Positions 1-7,095 of a stretch of 25,859 nt of DNA are shown piece by piece. Below the pieces are notes generated by a model that saw only the letters and a list, made by a program, of their open reading frames with translations, searched no databases and had not been told where the DNA came from. The position numbers were made by a program, and so were the translations under genes. This DNA comes from Eubacterium sp. (GTDB lineage: Bacteria; Bacillota; Clostridia; Oscillospirales; Acutalibacteraceae), in NCBI GenBank assembly GCA_029052085.1, contig JAIDJS010000214.1, forward strand, positions 1-25,859. The letters run 5' to 3'. Each line of letters starts with the position of its first letter. Position 1 is the stretch's first letter.

Positions 1-1615
1 TTTTTGAAACCATATCAACAAGCTCATCAGCATAAACGATTTCAATATGCTCATCAAGCAATGATACAAAATAATTCAAATCCTCAATTGTAGTTGACCA
101 CGGATGAATATTGATATAGCTGTAACCGTCTTCAGAATGAATATCACTCGGCAAAGCATTTATCTCTGCAGCAAAAGCCTCAATCCATTCCTTTGAAATC
201 GTTTCATCCGGATTTTCTGAGGAAAACCAAAATGATTTTTTTGCACTTATAAACGGCTTATTATTAACAGATAATATTTTACCGCCGAGTGCCTCATATT
301 TTTCATTAATCTGCATTATTCCGCCGTTAATTGATGATACGGCTGCATATGGCTCAAGCGCTTTGCTTAATTTCGAACTGCTCTTGCTGTTGTCAAGTAT
401 CGTTATCGTCTGCAGATCTGCCTGCTGCATAGCATCAACTGTATCCTTCACAAAGCTGTTCATTGCATTTTTACAATATTTTGTCGGGTTAATATAACCC
501 ATACCCGATACACCGCAAACAAACCTGTCTTTGTCGGCTGCCATATCATATACATACTGAAGAACGGTAGGTGCAAGCTTATACATCATCGGCGGAGCCG
601 TCCATGTCAGCTTATACTGTTCTGCTGCAGTAACTCTATCATAATAATGCTCCCTGAACGGCACAGTGGTTTCATACCACTGAACATTATCGCCGTCACT
701 CATAACAAGCGAAATATAATGCTTTCCCTGCTGCGGAATTATTTCTTCTGCCTTATTCTTCTGGGAAATCGGTTCTTTAAGCTTCAAAGAAGAAAGTAAG
801 CTCAGATTACTGCAATGGTCTGAGGGAATAACTACCACACTGCATTTACTTGCCTGTTTTACATAACCCAGCTCGTCACTGCTCCATCCGAAAGAAATAG
901 CATTTTCATTTGCCCATTCAAATACCTTTTGTCTAAAGCGAACCTGTTTATTATCTTTTTCATCCGTATAAAAGCAAAATGCACCGGCTGCAGCCGCATA
1001 ATCACGAAGCGTAATCAGCTCCGGAGATTGATGAACAAGTAAATTCTTATTCAGTTTGTCTTTATACTTTTCAAAAATATCTTCCTGCGTAGTTATGTAT
1101 TCTTCATTTTCCTTTAATGTCAGATCCAGCTTGACTTCAAGCCCCATTGCCTCCGCTTCATTTCTAAGAGAAAGCGGAACAGCAAGCCAGCCTTCCATTC
1201 CTGCAACTGTAAACGCCATATTTATTGTAGGATTGTTGCCTTCTTCAAAAAGAACAAAACCCTTATCCCTGATATCATCAATACCAGCTTCTATAAGCTC
1301 TTGAACACTGCTGATTCTCTTTATTGTAACATCCTTATTTTCATCCAGATATTTTTCAAGAAAAGCAAGGTTTCCCCCATCCTCAATATATATTTTTGAA
1401 CTGCTTTGAGCAGTAATTCCCTGCAGCGAAGATACAACGGAATATTCGCTGTCCGTTATATTTTCTCTGTTGATTACATATATTTCGGATTCGGATGAAA
1501 TCAAATCAGGCAGCACCGCTGTATTTCTGCTTTCATTTGTTTTTGAGCAGGCACAAATACAGAAAAAGATACTGAAAAGCATTAAAGAAATTATTATCTT
1601 TTTATATCGTTTCAT
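1..1615 (-). CDS. GxGYxYP-family lipoprotein, putative glycoside hydrolase (3' end cut by window edge)
   Basis: The frame is open for 538 codons from the ATG at 1615-1613 to the left edge, so the C-terminus is missing. The N-terminus has a basic start, a hydrophobic core (about residues 6-20) and a lipobox-like ICAC with Cys23, so a membrane-anchored surface lipoprotein is likely. Around residues 59-78 is the segment SSLQGITAQ...KIYIE, typical of the GxGYxYP N-terminal domain. Around 300-313 is ISLVMSDGDNVQW, and around 367-376 is GVSGMGYINP, a variant of the family name motif with Asn in place of the second Tyr. The family is annotated as putative glycoside hydrolase from fold and genomic context; no activity is known to me. 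A GTAGGA ribosome site lies upstream of the ATG. The gene follows the GH4 gene by 58 bp on the same strand, so the two are probably co-transcribed and act on one carbohydrate. Confidence 0.85.
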   Translation of the reverse strand, partial: MKRYKKIIISLMLFSIFFCICACSKTNESRNTAVLPDLISSESEIYVINRENITDSEYSVVSSLQGITAQSSSKIYIEDGGNLAFLEKYLDENKDVTIKRISSVQELIEAGIDDIRDKGFVLFEEGNNPTINMAFTVAGMEGWLAVPLSLRNEAEAMGLEVKLDLTLKENEEYITTQEDIFEKYKDKLNKNLLVHQSPELITLRDYAAAAGAFCFYTDEKDNKQVRFRQKVFEWANENAISFGWSSDELGYVKQASKCSVVVIPSDHCSNLSLLSSLKLKEPISQKNKAEEIIPQQGKHYISLVMSDGDNVQWYETTVPFREHYYDRVTAAEQYKLTWTAPPMMYKLAPTVLQYVYDMAADKDRFVCGVSGMGYINPTKYCKNAMNSFVKDTVDAMQQADLQTITILDNSKSSSKLSKALEPYAAVSSINGGIMQINEKYEALGGKILSVNNKPFISAKKSFWFSSENPDETISKEWIEAFAAEINALPSDIHSEDGYSYINIHPWSTTIEDLNYFVSLLDEHIEIVYADELVDMVSK

Positions 1616-1673
1616 AAATTCAATTCCTACTTTTATAAAATTATCATTTAAGCAATCTGTTCTTTATGTAAAT

Positions 1674-3038
1674 TTATTTCCAGCCGTCGCTGTAATTCCT
1701 GTTATGTTCAATAAATTCATCAACAAGCTCTTTTGCAAGTGAATATGAATTTACAAGCGGATGAAGCGTTAAAGCCTGAACAGCAGCAGCCTTATCCCTT
1801 TCTCTGATTGCCTTTGATGAAAGGCGCTCATAGATTTTAACCCGTCTTATCATTTCCAGATTCTGCTCATCAACATCACCGATTGTATGAGGAATACATC
1901 CATCTGCATTAACATCGCAGGTAATCTCAACAACATCATCATCACGAAGCCCGTTTATAGAACCATGATTCGGAATACACATAATCATAGTACCCGTTGT
2001 ACCGCTCTGTGCCGTTTCAATAAATTTAAGCGCAACACCGGCATAGCCGCCGTCATCCTCCTCATAGATATCAAAATACCAAGGTGCTGTTCGTTTCACT
2101 CCGGTTTCACTTGCCATATAGCTGCCCTCACGCATACCATACCATTTTTCAAACACCTTAAGGCAGCCTTCAAAATCATTTTCAATATCCATAACAGATA
2201 ATTCAGCTGTCATATTTTTATTGATATCCCTGATTTGTTCACCCCTTGTCTGCTCTGCCTTTAAAATATTTTCAACAGCCTGTTCTCTGTAATAAAAATA
2301 ATAAAGATATTCATTCAGTACGGCTTTTCTGTCTCTTAAAAGTTCTTTACTGAAATAACGCATATCTGTTTTTGCATAAGCCTCATCATTTTCAATCAGA
2401 TCATCCATAATTTCTTTTTCGTTAAGCTTAATGCTTTTAAAATATGACAGATGATTAAGACCATAAACCTCGCCTTGAATATGTTCGGGATTTTCATTAT
2501 ATAAAAGCGCAAAGGAACGAAGCATACCTGACGGAGCATCACAGATTCCGTATGTAAAATCATAGCCCATATCCCGAAGCGTTTGGGAAACAACACCCGC
2601 AGGATTTGTAAAGTTAAATACCTTTACGTCTTTTTTTGAATATTTTTTTATAAGCTCACAGTATTCTGCAAGAGCAGGCACACTGCGCATAGCAAATGAA
2701 AAGCCTGCTGCGCCTGTTGTTTCCTGACCCAGAATACCTTTATTAAGCGCAATGCGCTCATCCTTGGCACGCATATCATCCTCGCCGACACGAATCGTTG
2801 TTATAACATAGTCCGCATCTCTGACAGCATCAACTGCATCCGTTGTAATACTGAATCTCATTTTCGGGCAAAGAAGCTTTGCAACATGGGCTGCCATTCC
2901 GCCGTAAATGTTCAGCTTCTGCTCATTATTATCCATAAAGCAAAGCTCATCAATATGAAGCCTTTCTGCTTTTTGGGCAATACTTTTAGCAAGAAACATA
3001 GAACGTACACCACCGCCGCCAATAACAGTAATTTTCAC
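1674..3038 (-). CDS. Family 4 glycoside hydrolase (NAD- and metal-dependent; 6-phospho-glucosidase-like)
   Basis: This 454-residue cytoplasmic enzyme has the usual GH4 length. Residues 1-12 form a Rossmann start (KITVIGGGGVRS) that binds NAD(+). Further motifs are GILGQETTGAAGF (near 100), FNFTNPAG (near 144), CDAP with Cys166, and GLNHL with His196. The Cys/His pair matches the divalent-metal ligands of the family. GH4 enzymes cleave by NAD-mediated oxidation and elimination rather than acid-base hydrolysis. The open frame extends 33 codons further upstream, but the GTG at 3038 is chosen because AAGGGG sits 7 nt before it and the protein then begins directly with the Rossmann strand. The substrate is uncertain: the CDAP motif fits none of the usual subgroup signatures cleanly (6-P-alpha type CDMP, 6-P-beta type CN[AV]P). 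No PTS or other transporter is visible. It is probably controlled by the divergent AraC-family gene and is followed by the GxGYxYP lipoprotein. Confidence 0.9.
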   Translation of the reverse strand: MKITVIGGGGVRSMFLAKSIAQKAERLHIDELCFMDNNEQKLNIYGGMAAHVAKLLCPKMRFSITTDAVDAVRDADYVITTIRVGEDDMRAKDERIALNKGILGQETTGAAGFSFAMRSVPALAEYCELIKKYSKKDVKVFNFTNPAGVVSQTLRDMGYDFTYGICDAPSGMLRSFALLYNENPEHIQGEVYGLNHLSYFKSIKLNEKEIMDDLIENDEAYAKTDMRYFSKELLRDRKAVLNEYLYYFYYREQAVENILKAEQTRGEQIRDINKNMTAELSVMDIENDFEGCLKVFEKWYGMREGSYMASETGVKRTAPWYFDIYEEDDGGYAGVALKFIETAQSGTTGTMIMCIPNHGSINGLRDDDVVEITCDVNADGCIPHTIGDVDEQNLEMIRRVKIYERLSSKAIRERDKAAAVQALTLHPLVNSYSLAKELVDEFIEHNRNYSDGWK

Positions 3039-3045
3039 AAAAACA

Positions 3046-3051
3046 CCCCTT
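3046..3051 (-). promoter_or_regulatory. Ribosome binding site fixing a GTG start for the GH4 gene
   Basis: AAGGGG lies 7 nt upstream of the GTG at 3038. The ATG codons further upstream in the same frame lack comparable sites, so this decides the start. Confidence 0.75.
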
Positions 3052-3083
3052 ATATCTAAGTAATTCATATTGTTTTCAATAAT

Positions 3084-3114
3084 AGTATAATGTCTTTTCA
3101 TAAAAATGAAAAGA
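3084..3114 (-). promoter_or_regulatory. Predicted promoter of the GH4 gene with an overlapping inverted repeat
   Basis: Reading the minus strand, TTTTCA (3112-3107) and TATACT (3089-3084) are separated by 17 bp, which would start RNA near 3077. A perfect inverted repeat with 9-bp arms and a 4-nt centre spans 3093-3114, with core CTTTTCAT/ATGAAAAG at 3094-3101 and 3106-3113. It covers the -35 box and most of the spacer, where a bound repressor would block RNA polymerase. The -35 match is weak (4 of 6), consistent with a regulated promoter. The regulator is not known; the divergent AraC protein is the obvious candidate, although that family usually binds direct repeats. Confidence 0.5.
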
Positions 3115-3165
3115 TGTATAAACGACAACAAAGACAAATTTATGTCGTATAAAATAAATTTATTC

Positions 3166-3194
3166 TTGATTCAGTATCCGGATACTGTTACAAT
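3166..3194 (+). promoter_or_regulatory. Predicted promoter of the AraC-family gene with a palindromic operator in the spacer
   Basis: TTGATT (3166-3171) and TACAAT (3189-3194) are 17 bp apart, a good SigA-type promoter. The spacer holds a perfect 16-bp palindrome, CAGTATCC/GGATACTG (3172-3187), that fills it except for one base. This is a classic repressor position. The 5' leader would be short, with a GAGGGG ribosome site just before the ATG at 3213. Confidence 0.65.
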
Positions 3195-3212
3195 AAGCTG
3201 AGGGGATTTATT

Positions 3213-4055
3213 ATGGATATAACAATTAATTACAACGATAACAAAATAAAAATATTCAAGATATTTTCAGGAACCTTAGAGGAAATTGTAATGATGCACG
3301 CCCACACGAAAAATGGCTATGAGCTTCATTTCATTGACCATGGAAAAGGATTTTTAGATACGGAAAATAAGCAGTACAAGCTATCTGAAAATTCGCTTTA
3401 CATTACAGGCCCCAATGTGCTTCACAAACAGACGCCCGATAAAAAGGAACCTATGTACGAGCTTTGCATCTATTTTAAAATATCAAATCATAAAAACGAA
3501 AACTGCGCAGTTGATGCCTTTGCTTCAAAAAAATTCTGGATAGGAAAAAGCAATGCTGAGATAAGAAAGCTGTTTAAGCAAATGGTTCTTGAAAACGAAA
3601 AACATTCTGTTTATAAAAAGGATATTATCTCTTCCCTTGCTATAAGATTAATCGTTGAACTGGCAAAGCTTTATTATCCGGACAGTAAAACAGATATATC
3701 ACAATCAAGAAATACAGACCTTAACGAAAGCCGCTCATGGATACTTGATCAGTTGCTGCTGGAGGATTGCAGCAACGTAAAGCTGGAGGACTTCGCCAAA
3801 AACATGGGCGTTTCACCCAGACAGACAGAAAGAATCATTAAGGAGTATTATGGCTCTTCTTTCAAAAAGCTTCGCTATGAGGCTAAAATGGCAATGGCGG
3901 CAACTCTGCTTGAAGAAAAGGATATATCCGTTGAAGAATGTGCCGTAAAATGCGGCTACACCTGCTCTGCTGCGTTTATAACGGCTTTTAAGCAGAAATA
4001 TAAAACAACACCAAAGGTTTACAGAGAAAAACTGAAAGGAAAAAGGAAGGCTTAA
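3213..4055 (+). CDS. AraC-family transcriptional regulator
   Basis: This 280-residue protein is the usual size for a sugar-responsive AraC regulator. The N-terminal half resembles an AraC-type cupin: a His-containing strand near residues 29-45 (MHAHTKNGYELHFI), then GFLDTENKQYKLSENSLYI and PNVLHKQ, a likely ligand pocket. The C-terminal part from about 180 holds the two helix-turn-helix motifs: LEDFAKNMGVSPRQTERIIKE, then ISVEECAVKCGY...FITAFKQKYKTTPKVYRE, the typical family ending. It is the only plus-strand gene supported here and is divergent from the GH4 gene, so it most likely controls that operon and possibly itself. GAGGGG is a good distance from the ATG. Its stop codon lies inside the terminator palindrome. 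The effector ligand cannot be read from the sequence. Confidence 0.92.
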   Translation: MDITINYNDNKIKIFKIFSGTLEEIVMMHAHTKNGYELHFIDHGKGFLDTENKQYKLSENSLYITGPNVLHKQTPDKKEPMYELCIYFKISNHKNENCAVDAFASKKFWIGKSNAEIRKLFKQMVLENEKHSVYKKDIISSLAIRLIVELAKLYYPDSKTDISQSRNTDLNESRSWILDQLLLEDCSNVKLEDFAKNMGVSPRQTERIIKEYYGSSFKKLRYEAKMAMAATLLEEKDISVEECAVKCGYTCSAAFITAFKQKYKTTPKVYREKLKGKRKA

Positions 4056-4067
4056 GCCTTCCTTTTT
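4040..4067. terminator. Bidirectional rho-independent terminator spanning the AraC-gene stop codon
   Basis: A perfect 28-bp palindrome: five A, GGAAGG, CTTAAG, CCTTCC, five T. The GC-rich arms with flanking A and T runs give an intrinsic terminator on both strands. It would end the plus-strand regulator transcript and the minus-strand kinase operon converging from the right. The TAA stop (4053-4055) is at its centre. Confidence 0.85.
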
Positions 4068-4175
4068 GAATATTAGCAGATATAATACTTCAATCGGTTT
4101 AAAGTTTTTACATACTCTTCTTCAGAATAAGATTCACATATATTATACAAACAATAAAATCGTATCAAATTATAA

Positions 4176-4937
4176 TCAAATATTAAAAAACAAATTTTTG
4201 TCATCTAAATATACAGATATGGCCATTACGTTATCATCACCTTTATTAATCATTTCGATTATATAATTCCCATTCCGCTCTTTTTTGCACCTGACATTAT
4301 CCACCTGATAATTCTTTTTACAATATTCAACCAGTGCCATAACCGCTCTTGGTATATCGGAATCCTGGTAATCTACACTCTTTTCACTTCCGTCCAAAAC
4401 GATTTCTCCATTAATGTTATTAATATTCATAAACAGACCAACTAATTTACCGTTGATATCATCTATCCACATAACCTGCTGAATATTATTTTTATCCATC
4501 CAGGAACAGCGCCAGTATACAGCCGACTTTGCAACACGCTCATTTTCATTGCTCAGACTAATAAAAAGATTAGGTACTGCTTTAAAATCATTATAGTTAT
4601 AATCTAAAATTCCAAGCTGTTCAAATATTCCTGATGAAATCGTTTTGATTTGATTATAGGTAAAATTACAAACCTTTGATTTTTCAGAAATTTCAATTAT
4701 AGAAGCATTAGAATCTAAGATTGTTAAATTAAAAAAAGACCAGGCATTTTTAATATCCTCCTCAGAAGCTGACAAATCAAGTGAAATCTTTTTATTTTCC
4801 ATCTGATCAACAGAATTGTAAAAATAATAATCCACCAATCCTTTTGCTGCTAAAACGGGCATAAAAAATCCTGTAATTATTATAATCAGAGTACCTAAGA
4901 AAATAGCTATTCTTTTCAAAAAACACATATTATTCAT
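4176..4937 (-). CDS. Membrane-anchored extracellular protein of unknown function, third gene of a two-component operon
   Basis: I do not recognise the family. The 253-residue product has a single N-terminal hydrophobic segment (about residues 6-30) preceded by a Lys/Arg pair. There is no lipobox Cys, so it is probably a membrane anchor or uncleaved signal with about 220 residues outside the cell. The middle (about 140-170) reads YWRCSW...VMWIDDINGKLVGL, loosely like the strand-turn-strand pattern of PepSY-type extracytoplasmic domains; this is only a resemblance. The ATG overlaps the kinase stop as ATGA (4934-4937), so the two are translationally coupled. In Gram-positive bacteria, small membrane proteins encoded with a kinase often modulate its sensing, which is the best guess here. 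Transcription probably ends at the palindrome at 4040-4067. Confidence 0.8.
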   Translation of the reverse strand: MNNMCFLKRIAIFLGTLIIIITGFFMPVLAAKGLVDYYFYNSVDQMENKKISLDLSASEEDIKNAWSFFNLTILDSNASIIEISEKSKVCNFTYNQIKTISSGIFEQLGILDYNYNDFKAVPNLFISLSNENERVAKSAVYWRCSWMDKNNIQQVMWIDDINGKLVGLFMNINNINGEIVLDGSEKSVDYQDSDIPRAVMALVEYCKKNYQVDNVRCKKERNGNYIIEMINKGDDNVMAISVYLDDKNLFFNI

Positions 4938-6298
4938 CTTCCCCCTCTCAAAACAACAGTAACTACAGTTCCTTCACCTATTTTACTTTCTATTTTTATA
5001 CTTCCGCTATGCACGGATGCAATTTCTTTGCATAATGATAATCCAAGTCCAAAACCGCCCATTTTTCTTGAACGTGATTTATCCACCCTATAAAATGCCT
5101 CTGTCAAATGATGAATATCCTTTTCCGGAATCCCCGGACCGTTATCACAAATCTGTATTGTACATCCGTTTTCAGTCATAATTGATTTAATTTTAATAAT
5201 ACCTTCTTCGCCATCAAATGCCTTTCTTGCATTATCGCACAAATTCATTATCAGTGACTTTATAAGGTCTGCATCAAGCAGACACTCTCCTGCTTCACAA
5301 GCACAGGATAGTTCTATATTTTGCTTTTTGTAAACCGGACTGTAGATTTCAACAAAATCATTTATTAAATCCGACACGCTGACAGGCTTTATATTCATTT
5401 TTTCCTTTCCTGCCACAATCAGTTCCAACAGTTTTTGAGAAAGATTTTCAAGCCTTTTGCCCTCAATAACTATATAATGAGCCGCCTCTCTTATTTCATC
5501 TGCATCAAGAATACCGCTTCTTATCAAATCGGCATATCCGATAATAGATGTCATAGGTGTTTTTGTTTCGTGCGCAAAGTTTGCAATAAATCGTTCCTGC
5601 TGATTAATACTGTTTTCAAGATTGGCTACCATAACATTAAAGTCATCAGCAACAAATCCTATTTCATCATTTGTTTTTACTTCTGCCCTTCGTGCCAAAT
5701 TTCCGGATGAAATTTCGCGTGACACCTTTGATAATTCAGATAGCGGCTTAGTAAGAAGCCTGGATATACTGCCTGATAAAACTGCACAAAGAAGCACCAG
5801 AAGCAGAAATATACCCATATATATTTTTAAAAGCATATTTTGAGATTCGGCAACCTCAGAGATATCACACACCATATCAAGAACCAATATATCTTCTCCG
5901 GTTCCAATGTTTCCGGTTATCAGCAGATAACTTCCATTATCATTATCAATATATTTTATTACACAATTATCAGCAGACACGATAATATCATTAACAGAAA
6001 AATCAAAGTCACCTTCACTGTAAAGTGTTTTCTCAGCCGCATAAAGCCTCAATGCTGTCCACGAGCCTGTATTTTTATCAGAAATCTGTTTTAAAACTTC
6101 TTCTATGCTATCCAGCTGGTTAACCTCATTTATTACCTGAAGCGTTCCGAGAACAGATTGATATAAATTGTAAGCAGATGTTTTTTCTCTTTCAAGTGCA
6201 GCATTAAATGAGAAGGAAATCATAAGACTGCCTCCGATACCAAACAAAAAAGACAATAAACAAAGCATGGATAAAATAATTTTTATAGAAAATTTCAT
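4934..6298 (-). CDS. Two-component sensor histidine kinase (HAMP, HisKA, HATPase)
   Basis: The 454-residue kinase has TM1 at about residues 7-29, then an extracytoplasmic sensor of about 125 residues, and TM2 near 157-177. A HAMP linker follows (KPLSELSKVSREISSGNLARRAEVKTNDEIGFVADDFN), then the dimerisation/phosphoacceptor segment FIANFAHETKTPMTSIIGY with His243. The C-terminal ATPase has the N box (NLCDNARKAF), G1 (ICDNGPGIP), F box (FYRVDKSRSR) and G2 (GGFGLGLSLCKEI). It should autophosphorylate on His243 and pass phosphate to the regulator encoded 6 bp upstream. The sensor domain has no recognisable ligand fold. The downstream gene overlaps it by 4 bp. The neighbouring femX-like gene suggests an envelope signal. 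Confidence 0.95.
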   Translation of the reverse strand: MKFSIKIILSMLCLLSFLFGIGGSLMISFSFNAALEREKTSAYNLYQSVLGTLQVINEVNQLDSIEEVLKQISDKNTGSWTALRLYAAEKTLYSEGDFDFSVNDIIVSADNCVIKYIDNDNGSYLLITGNIGTGEDILVLDMVCDISEVAESQNMLLKIYMGIFLLLVLLCAVLSGSISRLLTKPLSELSKVSREISSGNLARRAEVKTNDEIGFVADDFNVMVANLENSINQQERFIANFAHETKTPMTSIIGYADLIRSGILDADEIREAAHYIVIEGKRLENLSQKLLELIVAGKEKMNIKPVSVSDLINDFVEIYSPVYKKQNIELSCACEAGECLLDADLIKSLIMNLCDNARKAFDGEEGIIKIKSIMTENGCTIQICDNGPGIPEKDIHHLTEAFYRVDKSRSRKMGGFGLGLSLCKEIASVHSGSIKIESKIGEGTVVTVVLRGGR

Positions 6299-6304
6299 AC
6301 TGAC

Positions 6305-6958
6305 CTATACCTCAAAACGATAGCCTATTTTATTTACCGCCTGAATATGCTGTTCCCATCCCAGCTTTTTACGTAGACGCTGAATATGCAAGTCAACAGT
6401 TTTACTGCCATATAAAAATTCTTCGCCCCATACTCTTTCATAAATTGTTTCACGATACATTGCGCGATTGGGATTTTGAACAAACAACAGAAGTAAATCA
6501 TATTCCTTCGGCGTAAGGTGAATTTCTTCGTCGTTTTTCTTTACTAATCTTGAATAAGTATCAATCGTAACCGAACCGATATTCATTACAGAAGCAAGCT
6601 TATTATATCGTCTTAGAACAACCTCTATTCTTGCCAAAAGTTCAACAATATCAAAAGGCTTTACAATATAATCCTCTGCACCTGCACGAAGACCTTTCAC
6701 TCTGTCTTCAACAGAGCCTTTGGCTGTAATAAAAATAACCGGAATTTCCATCGGCCGAATATAATCCATAAGTGTAAAACCGTCAAATCCCGGAAGCATA
6801 ATATCAAGCAAAACTAAATCATATCTGTTGCTTTCAAGTAAATCAGCAGCAGATACGCCATCAAATGCGCAGGTACATTTATAGCCTGCCTTTGACAAAC
6901 CTAATCTTATCAGACCGGAAATACTTTTTTCATCTTCAACTATTAAAATATTATTCAA
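6305..6958 (-). CDS. OmpR/PhoB-family response regulator
   Basis: This 217-residue protein has a receiver domain at 1-115: acidic pair E8/D9, phosphoacceptor D52 in LVLLDIMLPG, switch residue T78 in FITAKG and K100 in IVKPF. A winged-helix DNA-binding domain (about 125-217) ends with HLTPKEYDLLLLF...SKTVDLHIQRLRKKLG...GYRFEV. It is the transcriptional output of the kinase encoded next to it. The start is TTG at 6958-6956: there is no ATG in frame at the N-terminus, a stop lies in frame at 6967-6965, and AGAGGAG is 10 nt upstream. OmpR-type regulators bind 11-bp-spaced direct repeats, and such a pattern is visible upstream of this gene and upstream of the femX-like gene, suggesting autoregulation. 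Confidence 0.94.
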   Translation of the reverse strand: MNNILIVEDEKSISGLIRLGLSKAGYKCTCAFDGVSAADLLESNRYDLVLLDIMLPGFDGFTLMDYIRPMEIPVIFITAKGSVEDRVKGLRAGAEDYIVKPFDIVELLARIEVVLRRYNKLASVMNIGSVTIDTYSRLVKKNDEEIHLTPKEYDLLLLFVQNPNRAMYRETIYERVWGEEFLYGSKTVDLHIQRLRKKLGWEQHIQAVNKIGYRFEV

Positions 6959-6982
6959 GTTTAATCAACTCCTCTGCCATTT

Positions 6983-7016
6983 ATTATACATATTTTCAGC
7001 ATCAAAACAGCATATT
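6983..7016 (-). promoter_or_regulatory. Predicted promoter and regulator box of the two-component operon
   Basis: On the minus strand a perfect TATAAT lies at 6988-6983, about 25 bp before the TTG start. There is no good -35 box. In its place is the 16-mer AATATGCTGTTTTGAT (7016-7001), found identically upstream of the femX-like gene. GCTG recurs 11 bp apart (GCTGTTTTGAT then GCTGAAA), the spacing expected of an OmpR/PhoB-type binding site. A good -10 with an activator-like box over the -35 suggests positive autoregulation. Confidence 0.5.
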
Positions 7017-7043
7017 TTTTGAAATTATTTATTTTAATAACAA

Positions 7044-7076
7044 CAGAGAGCACTGCTGTTACACAAGCGCTCTCTG
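7044..7076 (-). terminator. Possible terminator of the femX-like gene
   Basis: An 8-bp inverted repeat, CAGAGAGC (7044-7051) and GCTCTCTG (7069-7076), lies 20 bp after the femX-like stop. On the minus strand it is followed by TTGTTATT, a weak U-tract, so termination may be partial and allow read-through into the two-component operon. Confidence 0.5.
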
Positions 7077-7095
7077 CTTTCTGCTGTCTGCTATA

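Noticed and set aside
3039..3137. N-terminal extension of the GH4 protein by 33 residues to an upstream ATG
   Set aside because: The extension has no similarity to GH4 proteins and overlaps the predicted promoter and inverted repeat; the GTG at 3038 has a strong ribosome site and begins the Rossmann strand.
3122..3161. Further AT-rich inverted repeats (ACGACA/TGTCGT and AAATTTAT/ATAAATTT) between the divergent promoters
   Set aside because: The first has only 6-bp arms and a 15-nt gap, and the second is pure A/T in an AT-rich region; both are easily due to chance, so they are not called as operators.
7044..7076. The repeat after the femX-like gene as a regulatory RNA or riboswitch
   Set aside because: It is a single short hairpin with no conserved multi-stem architecture; a weak terminator is the simpler reading.
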